A stretch of DNA of 64,000 bases from assembly GCA_963580455.1 (NCBI GenBank), contig OY756972.1, positions 9,315,001 through 9,379,000 of the forward strand. Direction: 5' to 3'. Source of the stretch: Euonymus europaeus (taxonomy: Eukaryota > Streptophyta > Magnoliopsida > Celastrales > Celastraceae). How positions within the stretch are numbered: the stretch's first letter is position 1; every line of letters starts with the position of its first letter. Positions 44,878-57,774 of this stretch are shown here, piece by piece. Both the position numbers and the translations under genes were made by a program. The notes beneath the pieces are model-generated. The model saw only the letters and a list, made by a program, of their open reading frames with translations, did not search any database and was not told the origin of the DNA.

Positions 44878-47800
44878 AGTTGCTCTTCTGGAAACTTAAC
44901 AATCTACGGATCGCATACTCGTAAATTGAGGAAAAAATAACAATAAAAGTGTACAATGATCAACTTTGATGGAATTTCTCAACTCTCTCCATGGAAGAAC
45001 TTTTAAAGATTTTGTCCAATTTTGAATGAAATTTGCTCTTTTGACAAGGAAACAGTATACATAGCCTACACTCATAAATTTACACATTAAATAATAGTTA
45101 AAAGTGTACTCCGATCAGTTTTGATGGTTCAGAATTGCCCAACTCTCTCCATGGAGGAAGTTTTAAAAAATTTCTCCTATTCGGAACGAAAGTTGCTCCT
45201 TCGGGAACGAAACAATCTACAAAGCATATACTTATAATTTAATACATAAAATAACAATAAAAGTCTACAAAGATAAATATTGACGGTTCTGTGTTACTCA
45301 ACTCTCTCCAGGAGGAACTTTTAAAACTTTTCTCCAATTTAGAAGAAAAGTTGCTCTTTTGGGAATGAAACAATCTACAGAGTCTATACTCATAAGTTTA
45401 TACATAAAATAATAGTAAAAAACGTACTACGATCAACTTTGGTAGTTCGAAATAGCTCAATAATCTCCATGGAGGTTTTTTTATAGGTTTTGTCGAATTT
45501 AGAAAGATAGTTGCTCTTTTGGCAACAAAACAATCTAGGATACCGTACAACTAAATGGAGACAAAAGATAACAATAAAAGTGTACAACGATCAACTTTGA
45601 TGGTTCAAAATTGCTCAACTCTCTTCATATATGAACTTTTAAAGGTTTTATGCAAATTGGAATGAAAGTTGCTATTTTGGGAACAAAACAATCTACGAAG
45701 CATACAATCTTAAATTTAAAAATCAACTAATAGTTAAAAGTGTATTCCGATCAACTTTGATGGTTTGAAATAGCTCAACACTCTCCATGGAGGAACTTTT
45801 AAATGTTTTGTCAAAATTAAATGAAAGTTGCTCTTTTGGCATCTAAACAATTTACGGATCCCATACTCATAAATTTAGACATAAAATAACAATAAAAGTG
45901 TGGAGTCAAATTTAATAGTTTGGAATTGCTCAACTCTCTAAATAGAGGAACTTTAAAAGGTTTCGTCCAATTTAGAACAAAAGTTGCTCTTTTGACAATT
46001 AAACAATCTACGGAACATTAACTTTTGACAAAAATAATAGTAGAATGTGTACTCCGATCAACTTTGATGGTTTGATAGCTCAACACTCTCCAAGTAGAAA
46101 CTTTTAAAGGTTTTGTTTAATTCGGAACAAAAGTTGCTCTTTTGGCAACTAAACAATCTACGGATCACATACTCGTAAATTGAGACAAAAAATAATAATA
46201 AAAGTGTACAACGATCATCTTTGATGGTTTAAAATTGCTCAACTCTCTCGACGAAGAAACTTTTAAAGGTTTTGTCCAATTTGTAGCGAAGGTTGCTCTT
46301 TTGACAACGAAATAATCTTTGGAGCCCACACTCATAAATTTAGACATAAAATAACAATAAAATTTTACACCGATCAACTTTAATGGTTCGCAATTGCTTA
46401 ACTCGCTCCATGGAGGAACTTTTAAAAGTTTTATCCAACTTGGAACGAAAGCTGCTCTTTTGGCAACGAAATAATATACGGAGCCTATACCCATAAATTT
46501 AGACATCAAATAGTAGTTAAAATTGTACTCTGATCAACTTTAATGGTTTGGAATAGCCCAACACTCTCCATGGATTAACTATTAAAGGTTTTATTGAATT
46601 TGGAAAGAACGTTGCTGTTTTGCAACTAAACAATCTACAGATCTCATACTCATAAATTTAGACATAAAATAACAATAAAAGTGTGGAACAATCAAATTTG
46701 ATGGTTTCGAATTGCTCAACCCTCTTAATGGAGTAACTTTAAAAGGTTTTGTGCAATTTAGAACAAAAGTTGCTCTTTTGACAACTAAACAATATACAAG
46801 AATATACTCGTAAATTTTGAAAAAAATAATAGTAGAAAGTGTACTCTGATTAACTTTGAATGTTTGGAGTAGCTCAACGATCCCCATGTAGAAAGAAAAG
46901 TTTTAAAAGTTGCTCTATTGGAAACTAAAAAATCTACAGATCCCATACTCATAGATTGAGAAAAAAAATAACAATAAAAGTGTACAACAAACAACTTTGA
47001 TGATTCAGAATTGGTCAACTCTCTCGATGGATGAACTTTTAAAGGTTTTGTCCAATTTGGAACTAGATTTGCTCTTTTGGCAACTAAACAGTCTATGGAT
47101 GCCGGCTCATAAAGTGAGACAAAAGGTAACAATAAAGTGTACAACGATCAACTTCAACAGTTCAGAATTGCTCAACTCTCTCCATGGAGGAACTTTTAAA
47201 GGTTTTGTCCAATTTGGAATAAGAGTTGCTCTTTTGGCAACGAAACAGTCTATAAAGCCTACACTCATACATTTAAACATCAAATAATAGTTAAAAGTGT
47301 GCTCCCATAAACTTTGATGGTTCAGAATTGCCTAACTCTCTCAATGGAGGAAGTTTTAAAGGGTTTCTCCTATTTGGAATGAAGGTTGCTCCTTTGGAAA
47401 TGAAATAACATACGGAGCATCTACTCATAATTTAATACATAATATAACAATAAAAGTTCAAACAGATAAACATTGACGGTTCTGTATTACTCAAATCTCT
47501 CCATGAGGAACTTTTAAAGCTTTTGACGAATTTAGAAGGAAAGTTGCTCTTCTTGCAATGAAACATTCTACGGAGCCTATACTCATCACTTTAGACATAA
47601 AATAATAGTAAAAAGTGTACTCCGATCAACTTTGGTCAATCAGAATAGCTCGACACTCTCCATCGAGGTAGTTTATAGGTTTTGTCGAATTGAGAAAGAT
47701 AGTTGCTCATTTATTAACTAAACAATCTACGGAGCCCATACTCATAAATTGAGACAAAAGATAACAAGAAAACTGTACACCGATCAACTTTGATGGTTCA

Positions 47801-49260
47801 GAATTTCTTAACTCTCTCGATGGAGGAACTTTTAAAAGTTTTATCCAAATTGGAACAAAAGTTGCTCTTTTGGCAACGAAATAATATACGAAACATATAC
47901 CTATAATTTGATACATTAAATAATAGTTAACATTGTATTCCGATCAACTTTGATGGTTCGAAATAGCTCAACACTCTCCGCAGAGCAACTATTAAAGGTT
48001 TTGTTGAATTTGGAACGAAAGTTGCTTTTTTGGCAAATCTACGGATCTCATACTCATAAATTTAGACATAAAATAACAATAAAGGTGTGGAACAATCAAA
48101 TTTGATGGTTCGGAATTGCTCAACTCTCTCAATGGAGGAACTTTAAAAGGTTTTGTCGAATTTAGAACATAAATTGCTCTTTTAACAACTAAACAATCTA
48201 CGGAGCAAATACACATAAATTTTGACAAAAATAATAATAGAAAGTGTATTCCAATAAACTTTGATGGTTTGGAATAGCTTAACACTCCCCATGTAAAATC
48301 TTTTAAAGGTTTTGTTGAATTTGGAACGAAAGTTGCCTTTTCGGCTTCTAAACAATCTACAGATCTCATACTCATAAATTTAGACATAAAATAATAATAA
48401 AAGTGTACAAAAATTAAATTTGATGATTCAGAATTGTACAACACTCTCCATGGAGGAACGTTAAAGGGTTTCATCCAATTTAGAACGAAATTTGCTCTTT
48501 TGACAACAAAACAGTCTACAGAGCATATACTAAAAAATTTAGACATAAAATAATAGTAGAAAATGTACTCTGATCAACTTTGATAGTTTGGAATAGCTCA
48601 ACACTCTCCATGTAGAAACTTTAAAAGGTTTTGTTGAATTATGAACGAAAGTTACTTTTTTGGCAACTAAACAATCTATGGATCCCATACTCGTAAATTG
48701 AGGCAAAAAATAACAATAAAAGTGTACAACGATAAACTTTGATGGTTGAGAATCGCTCAACTCTCTCAATGAACGAACTTTTAAAGGTTTTGTCAAATTT
48801 GGAACGTAAGTTGCTCTTTTGGCAACGAAATATTCTTTGGAGACTACACCAAAAATTTAGACATAAAATAACAATAAAAGTTTACACTGATAAACTTTGA
48901 TGGTTTGCAATTGCTTAACTCTCTCCATGGAGAAAATTTAAACATTGTATCCAATTTGGAATGATAGATGCTCTTTTGGCAAAAAAATAATATACGGAGC
49001 CTACACTTGTAAATTTAGACATCAAATAATAGTTAAAGTGTACTCCAATCAACTTTGATAGTTTGGAATAACTTAACACTCTCAATGGAGGAACTTTTAA
49101 AGGTTTTGTCGAATTTGGAACGAGAGTTGCTCTTTTTGCATCTAAATACTCTTTGGATCCCATTCTCGTAAGTTGAGACAAAAGATAACAATAAAAGTGC
49201 ACACCTATCAACTTTGATGGTTCAAAATTGCTCAACTCTCTCCATGGAAGATCTTTTAAG
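44878..49260. repeat. Satellite array, block 5b (subfamily 1)
   Basis: About 27 monomers of the same type as blocks 1-4 (GTTGCTCTTTTGGCAAC; TTTAGACATAAAATAAC). Higher-order order is looser: ATTACTC-type signatures at 45293 and 47486 are about 2.2 kb apart. Long open frames on the minus strand, up to 184 codons, are repeats of one degenerate peptide per monomer and not genes. Confidence 0.93.
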
Positions 49261-52200
49261 GGTTTTGTCTAATTGAGAACGAAAGTTGCTCTTTCGGGAA
49301 CGAAAAAATCTACAAATTGTATACGAATAAATTTGGTCTTACTACAGAAACAATAAAAAGTGAATACCTATCACATTTGATGGTTCGGAATTGCTCAACT
49401 ATATCCATGAAGGAGCTTTTAAGGGTTTTGTCCAATTGAGAGCGAAAGTTGGTCATTTGGAAATGAAACAATCTACGAAGCATATACTAGTAAATTTGGA
49501 CATAAAGCAACAATAACAAGTGTATATATATTAACTTTGATGGTTCAGAAATGCTTAACTCTCTCCATTTAGGTTCTTTTAACGATTTTGCATATTTGAG
49601 AAGGGAAGTTGGACTTTTGGGAATGAAACAATCTACTAAGCATATACTAGTAAATTTGGATATAAAACAATAATAAAAATTGTACACTTATCAAATTTGA
49701 TCGTTCAAAATTACTCAACTCTCTCTATGGAGGAGCTTTTAACTGTTTTTGCCATTTTGGAATGAATGTTGGTCTTTTGGCAACGAAACAATCTACGAAG
49801 CCTATACTCGTAAACTTTGAGAAAAAATGACAACAAAAAGTGTACACTGAACAACCTAGATGGTTCAGAATTGCCTAACTCTCTCCATAGAGGAGCTTTT
49901 AACAGTCTTGTCTAATCGAGAATGAATGTTGGTCTTTTGGCAATGAAACAATCTATGAAGCGTATACTAGAAATAACAATAAAAAGTGTACACATATTAG
50001 CTTTGATGCTTTGGAATTGCTAAACTCTCTCCATTAAGGAGCTTTTAAAGGTTTTTTCATTTGGGAACGAAAGTTGATAGTTTGGCAACGAAACAATCTA
50101 TAGAGCCTATAATTGTAAAATTTGACATAAAATAATAATAATAAAAAGTGCACACCAATCAAATTTGATTGTTCGAAATTGCTCAACACTCTCCAAGGAG
50201 GAACTTTTAACTGTTCTATACATTTGAGAACGAAAGTTGGTATTTTGGCAAAGAAACAATTTATGGAGCCAATACTCGTAACATTTGACATAAAATAATT
50301 GTAAAAAGTGTACAGCGAAAAACCTAGACGATTCGGAATTGCTCAACTCTCTTTCTAGAGAAGCTTTTAAGGGTTTCATCCAATTAATAACGAAAGTTAG
50401 TCTTTTGGAAAAGCAATAATCTACGAAGCGTATACTAGTAGATTTGGACATAAAGCAACAATAAAAAATGTACACCTATCAACTTTCATGGTTTATAATT
50501 GCTCAACTCACTCAATGGAGGAGCTTTTAACGATTTTGCCCATTTGGGAAGGAAAGTTGAACTTTTGACAATGAAACAATCTACGAAGCTTATAAAAGTA
50601 AATTTGGACAAAAAGCAAAAAAAAAAAATTGTACACCTATCAACTTTGATTTGCCATAAAATAACAATAAAAGTCCAATGAGCTTTTAATGGTCTTGTCC
50701 AATTAAGAACGAAAGTTGATCTTTTGGAAACAAAATAATGTACGAAGCTTATAAAAGTAAATTTAGACATAAAGCAAAAATAAAAATTGTGCACCTTTCA
50801 ACTTTGATTTGACATAAAATAACAATAAAAAGTCTAATGAGCTTTTAATGGTCTTGTCCAATTAAGAACAAAAGTTGGTGTTTTGGGAACGAAACAATGT
50901 ACGAAACTTATAAAAGTAAATTTGGACATAAAGCAACAATAAAAATTGTACACCTATCAACTTTGATGGTTCGAAATTGCTCAATTCTCTTCATGGAGGA
51001 GCTTTAAAATGTTTTGTTTAATTGAGGACAAAAGTTGCTATTTTGGGAACAAAACAATCTACGAAGCGTATACTAATAAATTTGGTCTTAAGAGACAATA
51101 AAAAGTGTATACCTATCAACTTTGATGCTTCGGAATTGCTCAACTCTATCCATGGAAGAGCTTTTAACGGTTTTGTCCAATTGAGAGTGAAAATTGGTCA
51201 TTTCGTAATGAACAAATCTACGAAGCATATACTAGTAAATTTGGACATAAAGCAACAATAAAAAGTTTCTACCTATCAACTTGAATAGTTCGGAATTGCT
51301 TAACTCTCTACATGCAAGTGCTTTTAATAGTTTTGACCATTTGAGAAGGAAAGTTTGTCTTTTGAGAACGAAACAATCTACTAAGCATATACTAGTAAAT
51401 GTAAACATAAACCAATAATAAAAAGGGTACACTTATCAACTTTGATGGTTCCAAATCACTCAACTCTCTCCATATAGGAGCTTTTAACGGTTTTGTCCAA
51501 TTGAGAATGAATGTTGGTCCTTTGGCAACGAAACAATCTACGAAGCGGATACTAGTAAATTTGGATATAAAGAAACAAAAAAAAGTATACACATATCAAC
51601 TTTGATTGTTCAAAATTGCCCAAATCTCTCCACAAAAGTGCTTTTAACGGTCTTGTCCAAGTGACAACAAAAGTTGGTCCTTTTGGCAACAAAAGAATCT
51701 ACGAAGTGATGCTTGTAAATTTGGATATGTAGCAATAATAAAAAGTGTACACCTATCATTTTTCAAGGTTAAGAATTGCTCAACTCTCTTCATGGAGGAG
51801 CTTTTAATGGTTTTGCCCATTTAGGAAGGAAAATTGAACTTTTGACATCGAAACAATCTACGAAGCCTATACTCGTAAGATTTAACATAAAATAACAATA
51901 ACAATTCTACACCGGCCAAATTTGATGATTCGAATCTCCCCGACTCTCTTCATATTTGATTTTAACAGTCTTGTCCAATTAAGAACGAAAGTTGGTCTTT
52001 TGGAAATGAAACAATGTACGAAGCTTATAAAAGTAAATTTGGACATAAAGCAATAATAAAAAGTGTACACCTATCAACTTTGATGGTCGAAATTTCCCAA
52101 CTCTCTTCATATACAAGTTTTTAATGGTCTTGTCCAATTAAAAATGAAAGTTGGTCTTTTGGAAACGAAACAATGTACGAAGCTTATAAAAGTAAATCTG

Positions 52201-54758
52201 GACATAAAACAACAATAAAAATTGTACAACTATCAGCTTTCATGGTTCAGAATTGTTCAATTCTCTTCATGGAGAAGCTTTTAAAGGTTTTGTTTAATGG
52301 AGAACAAAAGTTGCTCTTTTGGGAGCAAAACAATCTATGAAGCGTATATTAATAAATTTGCACATAAAACAACAATAAAAAGTGTATACCTATCAACTTT
52401 GATGTTTCAGAATCGCTCAACTCTCTCCATGGAGAAGCTTTGAATGGTTTTGCTCATTTGTGAACAAAAGTTGGTCTTTTGGCAATGAAACAATCTACGA
52501 AGCTTATACTCATAAAATTGACATAAAATAAAAATAAAAAGTGCACACTGATCAAATTTGATTGTTCGAAATTGCTCAACACTCTCCAAGGAGGAACTTT
52601 TAACTGTTTTGTCAATTTGAGAACGAAAGTTAGTATTTTGGCAACGAAACAATCTATGGAGCCGATACTCGTAACATTTGACATAAAATAATAGTAAAAA
52701 GTATACATCGAAAAACCTAGATAGTTCTGAATTGCCCAATACTCTTTATAGAGGAGCTTTTAAGGGTTTCGTCAAATTAAGAACGAAAGTTAGTCTTTTG
52801 AAAATGAAATAATCTGCGAAGCGTATACTAGTATATTTGGACATAAAGCAACAATAAAGAGTTTACACCTATCAAGTTTCATGGTTCGGAATTGCTCAAC
52901 TCTCTCCATGGTGGAGCTTTTAACGATTTTGCCCATTTGGGAAGGAAAGTTGAACTTTTGACAACAAAAAAATATAAGAACCCTATACTCGTAAGATTTG
53001 ACATAAAATAATAATAAAAAGTCTACACTGACCAACTTTGATGTTTCAAAATTTCCCGACTCTCTTCATATAGCAGCTTTTAACAGTCTTTTCCAATTAA
53101 GAACAAAAGTTGGTCTTTTAGAAACGAAACAATGTACGAAGCTTATAAAAGTAAATTTGGACATAAAGCGACAATAAAAAGTGTACACCTGTCCACTTTG
53201 ATGGTTCGAAATTGCCCAACTCTATTCATATATGAGCTTTCAACGGTCTTGTCCAATCAACAATGAAAGTTGGTATTTTGGAAACGAAACAATGTACGAA
53301 GCTTATAAAAGTAAATTTGAACATAAAGCAACAATAAAAAGTGTACACCTATCAACTGTGATGGTTCAAAATTGCCCAACTCTCTTCATATATGAGCTTT
53401 TAATGGTCTTGTCCAATTAAGAACGAAAGTTGGTCTTTTAGATACGAAACAATGTACAAAGCTTATAAAAGTAAGTTTGGACATAAAGTAACAATCAAAA
53501 GTGTACACCTATCGACTTTGATGGTTCAAAATTGCTCAACTCTCTTCATATTCTTTTAATGGTTTGTCCAATTAACAACAAAAGTTGATCTTTTGGAAAT
53601 GAAACAATGTACGAAGCTTATAAAAGTAAATTTGGACATAAAACAACAATAAAAAGTGTACACCTGTCCACTTTGATGGTTCGAAATTGCCCAACTCTAT
53701 TCATATATGAGCTTTCAACGGTCTTGTCCAATCAACAATGAAAGTTGGTATTTTGGAATTGAAACAATATATGAAGCTTATAAAAGTAAATTTGAACATA
53801 AAGCAACAATAAAAAGTGTACACCTATCAACTTTGATGGTTCGGAATTGCTCAATTCTCTTCATGGAGGAGCTTTTAAAGGTTTTGTTTAATTGAGAAGG
53901 AAAGTTGCTCTTTTGGGAGCGAAACAATCTATGAAGCGTATATTAATAATTTGGTCTTAAAGCAACAATAAAAAGTGTATACCTATCAACTCTGTCCATG
54001 GAGGAGCTTTTAAGGGTTTTTTCCAATTGAGAGCGAAAATTGGTCCTTTGGTAATGAACAAATCTACGAAGCATATACTATTAAATTTGGACATAAAGTA
54101 ACAATAAAAAGTCTCTATCTCTCATCAACTTTGATGGTTCGGAATTGCTCAATTCTCTCCATGGAGGTGCTTTTAATAGTTTTGACCATTTGAGAAGAAA
54201 AGTTTGTCTTTTGGGAATGAAACAATCTACTAAGCATATACTAGTAAATGTAAACATAAAGCAATAATAAAAATGGTACACCTATCAACTTTGATGGTTC
54301 AAAATCACCAACTTTTTTCATAGAGGAGCTTTTAAACGGTCTTGTCCAATTAAGATCGAATGTTGGTCTTTTGGCAACGAAACAATCTACGAAGTAGATA
54401 CTAGTAAATTTGGATATAAAGCAACAACAAAAAAGTGTATACATATTAACTTTGATGGCTCAAAATTACCCAAATCTCTTCACAAAAGTGCTTTTAACGG
54501 TCTTGTCCAATTGAGAACAAAAGTTGTTCCTTTGGCAACGAAAGAATCTACGAAGCGATACTACTACATTTGGATATGTCGCAAAAATAAAAAGTGTACA
54601 CCTATTAACTATTATGGTTCGGTATTGCTTAACTCTCTCCATGGAGGAGCTTTTAACGGTTTTGCCCATTTGGGAAGGAAAGTTGAACTTTTGACAACGA
54701 AACAATCTACGAAGTCTATACTCGTAAGATTTGACATAAAATAACAATAAAAAGTCTG
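49260..54758. repeat. Satellite array, block 6 (subfamily 2)
   Basis: About 34 monomers of a second type: GTTGGTCTTTTGG instead of GTTGCTCTTTTGG, TTTGGACATAAAGCAAC instead of TTTAGACATAAAATAAC, GTACACCTATCAAC instead of GTACTCCGATCAAC, and GGAGCTTTTAA instead of GGAACTTTTAA. The change is fairly sharp between 49.2 and 49.4 kb. A sub-variant with ACGAAGCTTATAAAAG clusters at 50.6-50.9, 52.0-52.2 and 53.1-53.8 kb. Confidence 0.92.
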
Positions 54759-56644
54759 TGTGAAATCCCGACCCAAAAATTAGGCCCTGTTTGGTTTGGC
54801 ATTTTCAACCCATTTTGAGTTTTCAATTTTGACGAAAACTCAAAACTCGTTTGGTTCGTCATTTTTGAAAACCCATTTTCGAAAACAGCCCCAAAACGCA
54901 AGCACAAAAATGAAAACGAATTTTATATGTTTTCGTGTTATCACCAAGAACACGGAAAACAACTAAAAACACAGAAAACACGGAGCGTCCGCTTTATACG
55001 AAAACTGGGAACTCCTCTTTCTTCCAGATTGAGTTCTTCCATCGCCTAGGGTTCGCGATTCGGCGCTCCGATTTATGCTTGTGGAAGCTAGATCATCAGG
55101 TGAGTAGTTTGCTAGTGGGTTTTTAATTTCTTGATTCAGAGCTTTGAATCCCCAAGCTTTCTACTCTCAAATGGCGTTTCTTGCATCTGTTTTGAATGAC
55201 CCCTTATTCTCCTCTTCCTTCATTCGACCAACCATTTCTTTCGTGGACCTTCCACCAACTTCTTTGGATTTGTGCGTGTTAATGGAACAATCTTGATTTA
55301 AGGATCTTTTCAAACATTTTTGTTGCAGATCTTTTGTTCCAAGGAGGGACTAGGCAGAATTGAGCAGATCCATTTGAGATTGCGGTCTACTTTCCAGTAA
55401 GTTGGGTGTTTACATTTATAATTCACCTCGACATTTCTGCTCTGTCAATTGAATTGCACTTTGGTTTCTGTACTTTGGCTTGCATGTTATATCAAGTTAG
55501 TGATTTGATCTCTTTATCTTAAATGGGAATAACTTGTTTGTCCTAGGATATACTACCTTATCATAAATGACCAGATATCTGTATATAAAATTCAAAATTC
55601 TGAGTTGGTCATTGCATAAAGCTTAATTGGTAACCATGTAAGCTACTATCATTGATTTTAGTTTTAATACTGAGTTGGAATAGAGAGCAGGGATTCAAAT
55701 CAAAGATATTTTGGCTGGATGATGGATTGTTTATAAATAATATTGTTGGAGATGTCATCTGCTAGTTCTATTAGTTGGTCATTTTTATTAAACTCGGGAT
55801 TATTATATCAATCCAACATGAATATTTCATGGAGCTGTTTATTCATGCCGTGTTGTGTATTCTACTACTTCTTGCATTTGCACTGAAAAGTCTAGATGAG
55901 AAACACAAGTACTCATTTGACTGATGGGTAGCTCTGAAGTTTTTGCAAGTGAATCTAGACTGAAACAATAAGAACAGCGTCCTAAATTTTGATACTTGAA
56001 TTGCAAATTGGGTTCCTCTGTTGGTGGAGTAAATATGGGTGTACTTATGCTTATTGTTAGGTTTGCTTTGAATATATAATGTAAGCTCTGGCTTTAGACT
56101 TTCTTAGACTCAATGTACTACTACCACATTGGATATGGTCTGAATAGGTCATTATCATCAATTATTCAAATGTGGTGTCTGGACTCGTTGCTCTTATTTA
56201 TTTTTCTTTATAATTCAGGCTTATCCTCTGCCTTATCTTCTTGATGTGTTGTATTGTTCTTTGCACTGATCATTGTCCCTAGCTGTTATCAATATTGCTG
56301 AGAGTTGAAATTAAAAAATTGCTTTACTTGTCTGAAGCTCGCATACTTGTAATGTAGCACCAATGTATGAAATTAAAAAAATTGCTTGATTGGCTGCATC
56401 TTGTAATGTGTGTCATTGTTATTTAATAAAATTAATAATCTATTGATTTCATGATCACTTGTTTACGTAAAAGTGGAATCCAGAATTCCTATTAAAAATC
56501 TACTTAATTTGATTCATATGACTCTATCTTTCCTTTTGGTTTAACCAATCTACATTGCACTCTACAATGCAGTCCTTTGACCAGTAATTAATATGCCTAT
56601 TATTTGCATTTATTTGTTGATATGCTTGATATGTAATCTAGAAT

Positions 56645-57641
56645 ATGGGAGGGCATAGAGGTAAGACCAAATAACCAATGTAATGGTCTAATGAGAATGA
56701 GGCTGCATTCATTGGGATTTTATATGAACATGTAAAAGCGGGGCATTTACAATGTTCCACTTTCACAAAAGATATGTGGACCAAGATCAATGAAGAGTTG
56801 CTCCAAGCAACAAAAGCCGATTATGGAGCAGATAAGTTGAAAGGGAAGTGGAATCGGTTACTTACAGAGCATCGACACTTTTCTAATCTTTTAGCTCATA
56901 CTAGTGTCACATAGGACCCGAATACAAATGAAGTGAATGCTGCAGAAGACGTTTGGCAACACTTCTATACCGAAAGTTCAAATTCAATTGACTTTGACAT
57001 TTATCGATTTATTCATGTTTACTTGTTCTTTAATTTGATGCATGCATTTGAATGTTGTAGATAAACAAGACTACATACAGCACCTTCCGGAGGGTGGGAT
57101 GTAAGCACTATCAAGTTTTGGGAGAGATCTTTTGTGGGACTATAGCTACTGGCAGTCTAGGCATTGCTTCAACACAACTTCCACCTACGTCAGATGAAGA
57201 GAGAGCGCGCTAGAGGACGACTTCCTAAATAATGGAGTGCATGTCCGAGTAGAAAATGAAGATGAAGTTGTTGAAAGTAGTCGACGTCGAAGGAAAGAAT
57301 TGAAGATCAGTAGAGCTGACAAACTCGATTCATGTATGGAGCGTTGGTCATCCACAGTTGAGAAGCGTAGTGATGAATCAAAAATGAGGACATTATACCT
57401 GAAAGAGAAGCTTGCACGTATGCAGAAAAAGACAGCTGAAGAGGGAGCAAGTGAAGGCAGCAGTGTTGATCCTTATTCTAATATGGTGTGTGTGAACATC
57501 TTGAATGCTATGGAAGGGGTGTCCAATGAGGTTTACTTGAAAGCAATAAAGGCCTTCAAGGATTCTCTTTTTAGACAGACATTTGTGATGATGCCTGAAG
57601 CCCGCAGACGGCCTATCTTGGAACTTCTTGGAGAGTTCTGA
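56645..57641 (+). pseudogene. Harbinger Myb/SANT-like DNA-binding protein
   Basis: Second protein required with the transposase for PIF/Harbinger movement; it binds the element ends and helps nuclear import. It starts MGGHRGKTK at 56645, then two stops (56672 and 56681). The Myb/SANT-like fold follows: ENEAAFIGILYEHVKAG, FTKDMWTKINEELL, DKLKGKWNRLLTEHRHF. After a TAG (56912) come EDVWQHFY and, in another frame, HYQVLGEIFCGTIATGSLG. The open C-terminal part (57237-57641) is basic (SSRRRRKELKISRADKL) and ends ARRRPILELLGEF, a typical ending. An intron may lie at about 56990-57060; frames differ by indels. Confidence 0.8.
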
Positions 57642-57774
57642 TGTTTTTTCTATTTCATGCATTTTTCAGACCTTTTTCATTTGTTTCAGTTGTGATAATG
57701 AACCTCCTTTCTCGGTTGTTTTCTCAAGCTTTTATATGTAATAAATAACTTGGTTTTTACAATTATTTGTGCAG

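Noticed and set aside
44046..54700. Dozens of open frames on the minus strand of the satellite, up to 184 codons, with a repeated peptide like VAKRATFVPNWTKPLKV
   Set aside because: They follow the monomer period, change frame with each indel because the monomer is not a multiple of three, and match no protein family. They are translation artefacts of the satellite.
10000..54758. CRISPR-like regular direct repeats
   Set aside because: The repeat is contiguous head-to-tail with no unique spacers, monomers are about 160 bp and divergent, and the context is a plant genome.
57237..57641. An independent host gene of 134 codons
   Set aside because: It is the C-terminal end of the Myb/SANT-like gene of the Harbinger element, inside the terminal repeats.
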